NCBI GenBank assembly: GCA_033964015.1
Contig: CM066912.1
Span: forward strand, 9,540,015 to 9,604,014
Direction: 5' to 3'
Length of the DNA: 64,000 nucleotides
Source: Scolanthus callimorphus
Lineage: Eukaryota > Cnidaria > Anthozoa > Actiniaria > Edwardsiidae
Shown here: positions 63,505 through 64,000 of the stretch, one piece after another
Layout: the number at the start of each line of letters is the position of its first letter
How positions within the stretch are numbered: the stretch's first letter is position 1
The notes under the pieces: model-generated
Seen by the model: the letters and a program-made list of their open reading frames with translations, nothing else
Told to the model about the DNA's origin: nothing
Databases searched by the model: none
Translations under genes and position numbers: made by a program

Positions 63505-63955
63505 TTCTATCGGGTGATCGGGCCGTGATGCTGGACAGTATAGGACTATCGGTCATTCTGATTAAATATTTACTGCCATGCGCGTGGTTTATCGGATTCT
63601 ATCGGGTGATCGGGCCATGTTGCTGGACAGTATAGGACTATCGGTCGTCGGATTAAATATATACTGCCATGCGCGGGGTTTATCGGATTCTATCGGGTCA
63701 TCGGGCCGTGTTGTTGGACAGTATAGGACTATCGGTCATCTGATTAAATATTTACTGCCATGCGTGCGGTTTATCGGATTCTATCGTTACATCGGGCCGT
63801 GTTGTTGGACAGTATAGGACTATCGGTCGTCGGATTAAATATATACTGCCATGCGCGGGGTTTATCGGATTATATCGGGTCATCGGGCCGTGATGCTGGA
63901 CAGTATAGGACTATCGGTCGTCGGATTAAATGTATACTGCCATGCGTGCGGGTTT
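63505..63955 (+). repeat. ~91-bp satellite, direct array part 2
   Basis: About five further units of the same satellite, ending at a G tract near 63953-63975. Confidence 0.88.
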
Positions 63956-64000
63956 TTTGGGGGGGGAGGGGGAAAGTTAAACTTTTTTTTGTTCGTGGCG

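Noticed and set aside
61869..63817. Repetitive plus-strand frames (LSGNRALAVGQYRTIG-type)
   Set aside because: They are translations of the 91-bp satellite. Frame breaks differ from unit to unit.
61410..63955. CRISPR array
   Set aside because: Regular 91-bp units are repeats throughout, without unique spacers, in a eukaryotic context with introns and LTR elements.

Overview
The window looks like accessory, transposon-rich DNA from an invertebrate animal, most likely a cnidarian and probably a reef coral. This is inference. It rests on AT-rich DNA with short spliced host exons, BEL/Pao and env-bearing Ty3/Gypsy retroelements, Helitrons, tRNA-type SINEs, and many foldback (MITE-like) repeats of kinds I associate with coral genomes. 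There is no bacterial or plasmid backbone.

Host genes. (1) A protein kinase gene on the minus strand at the left edge: an N-lobe exon at 2663-2844, a middle exon at 1233-1385 and a catalytic-loop exon near 1-205. (2) A D-glutamate cyclase (DGLUCY-type) gene on the minus strand, with five phase-compatible exons from 40729 to 35608 and its last exon not found. (3) An intronless gamma-butyrobetaine/trimethyllysine-hydroxylase-like dioxygenase on the plus strand at 44652-45974. (4) Damaged gene-like fragments near 12.9, 50.6-51.2 and 59.1-59.5 kb.

Mobile elements, left to right. A truncated LINE (2845-3889 and 12064-12430, minus) is split by a nearly pristine 8.16-kb BEL/Pao element (3895-12058, minus). 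That element has near-identical LTRs, one intact 2040-residue gag-pol ORF and a 5-bp target duplication. A tyrosine-recombinase (Crypton-type) gene, damaged by one stop codon, sits at 18957-20386 between inverted repeats. From 24567 to 34022 lies a retrovirus-like Ty3/Gypsy element on the minus strand: LTR, gag, a canonical -1 frameshift site, pol with a C-terminal chromodomain, and a broken env-like gene with its own splice acceptor. It also carries, on the opposite strand, a three-exon 94-residue RING-finger gene. This block is bracketed by identical 113-bp direct repeats and lacks its second LTR. It probably lies in a large intron of the D-glutamate cyclase gene.

Right half. LINE 3' ends occur at 41.1-41.7, 55.6-56.7, 58.6-59.0 and 60.9-61.1 kb. 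Two non-autonomous Helitrons sit head to tail with an exact junction (46448-48752). A tRNA-type SINE pair lies at 49.4-50.2 kb, a modular repeat field at 53.2-55.3 kb, three nested palindromic elements at 59817-60902, and a ~91-bp satellite in two opposing arrays (61.4-63.95 kb). The satellite is interrupted by a 1055-bp G-rich-TIR element.

The most interesting candidate for an undescribed system is the env-bearing chromodomain retroelement that carries an antisense, intron-containing RING gene divergently paired with env.
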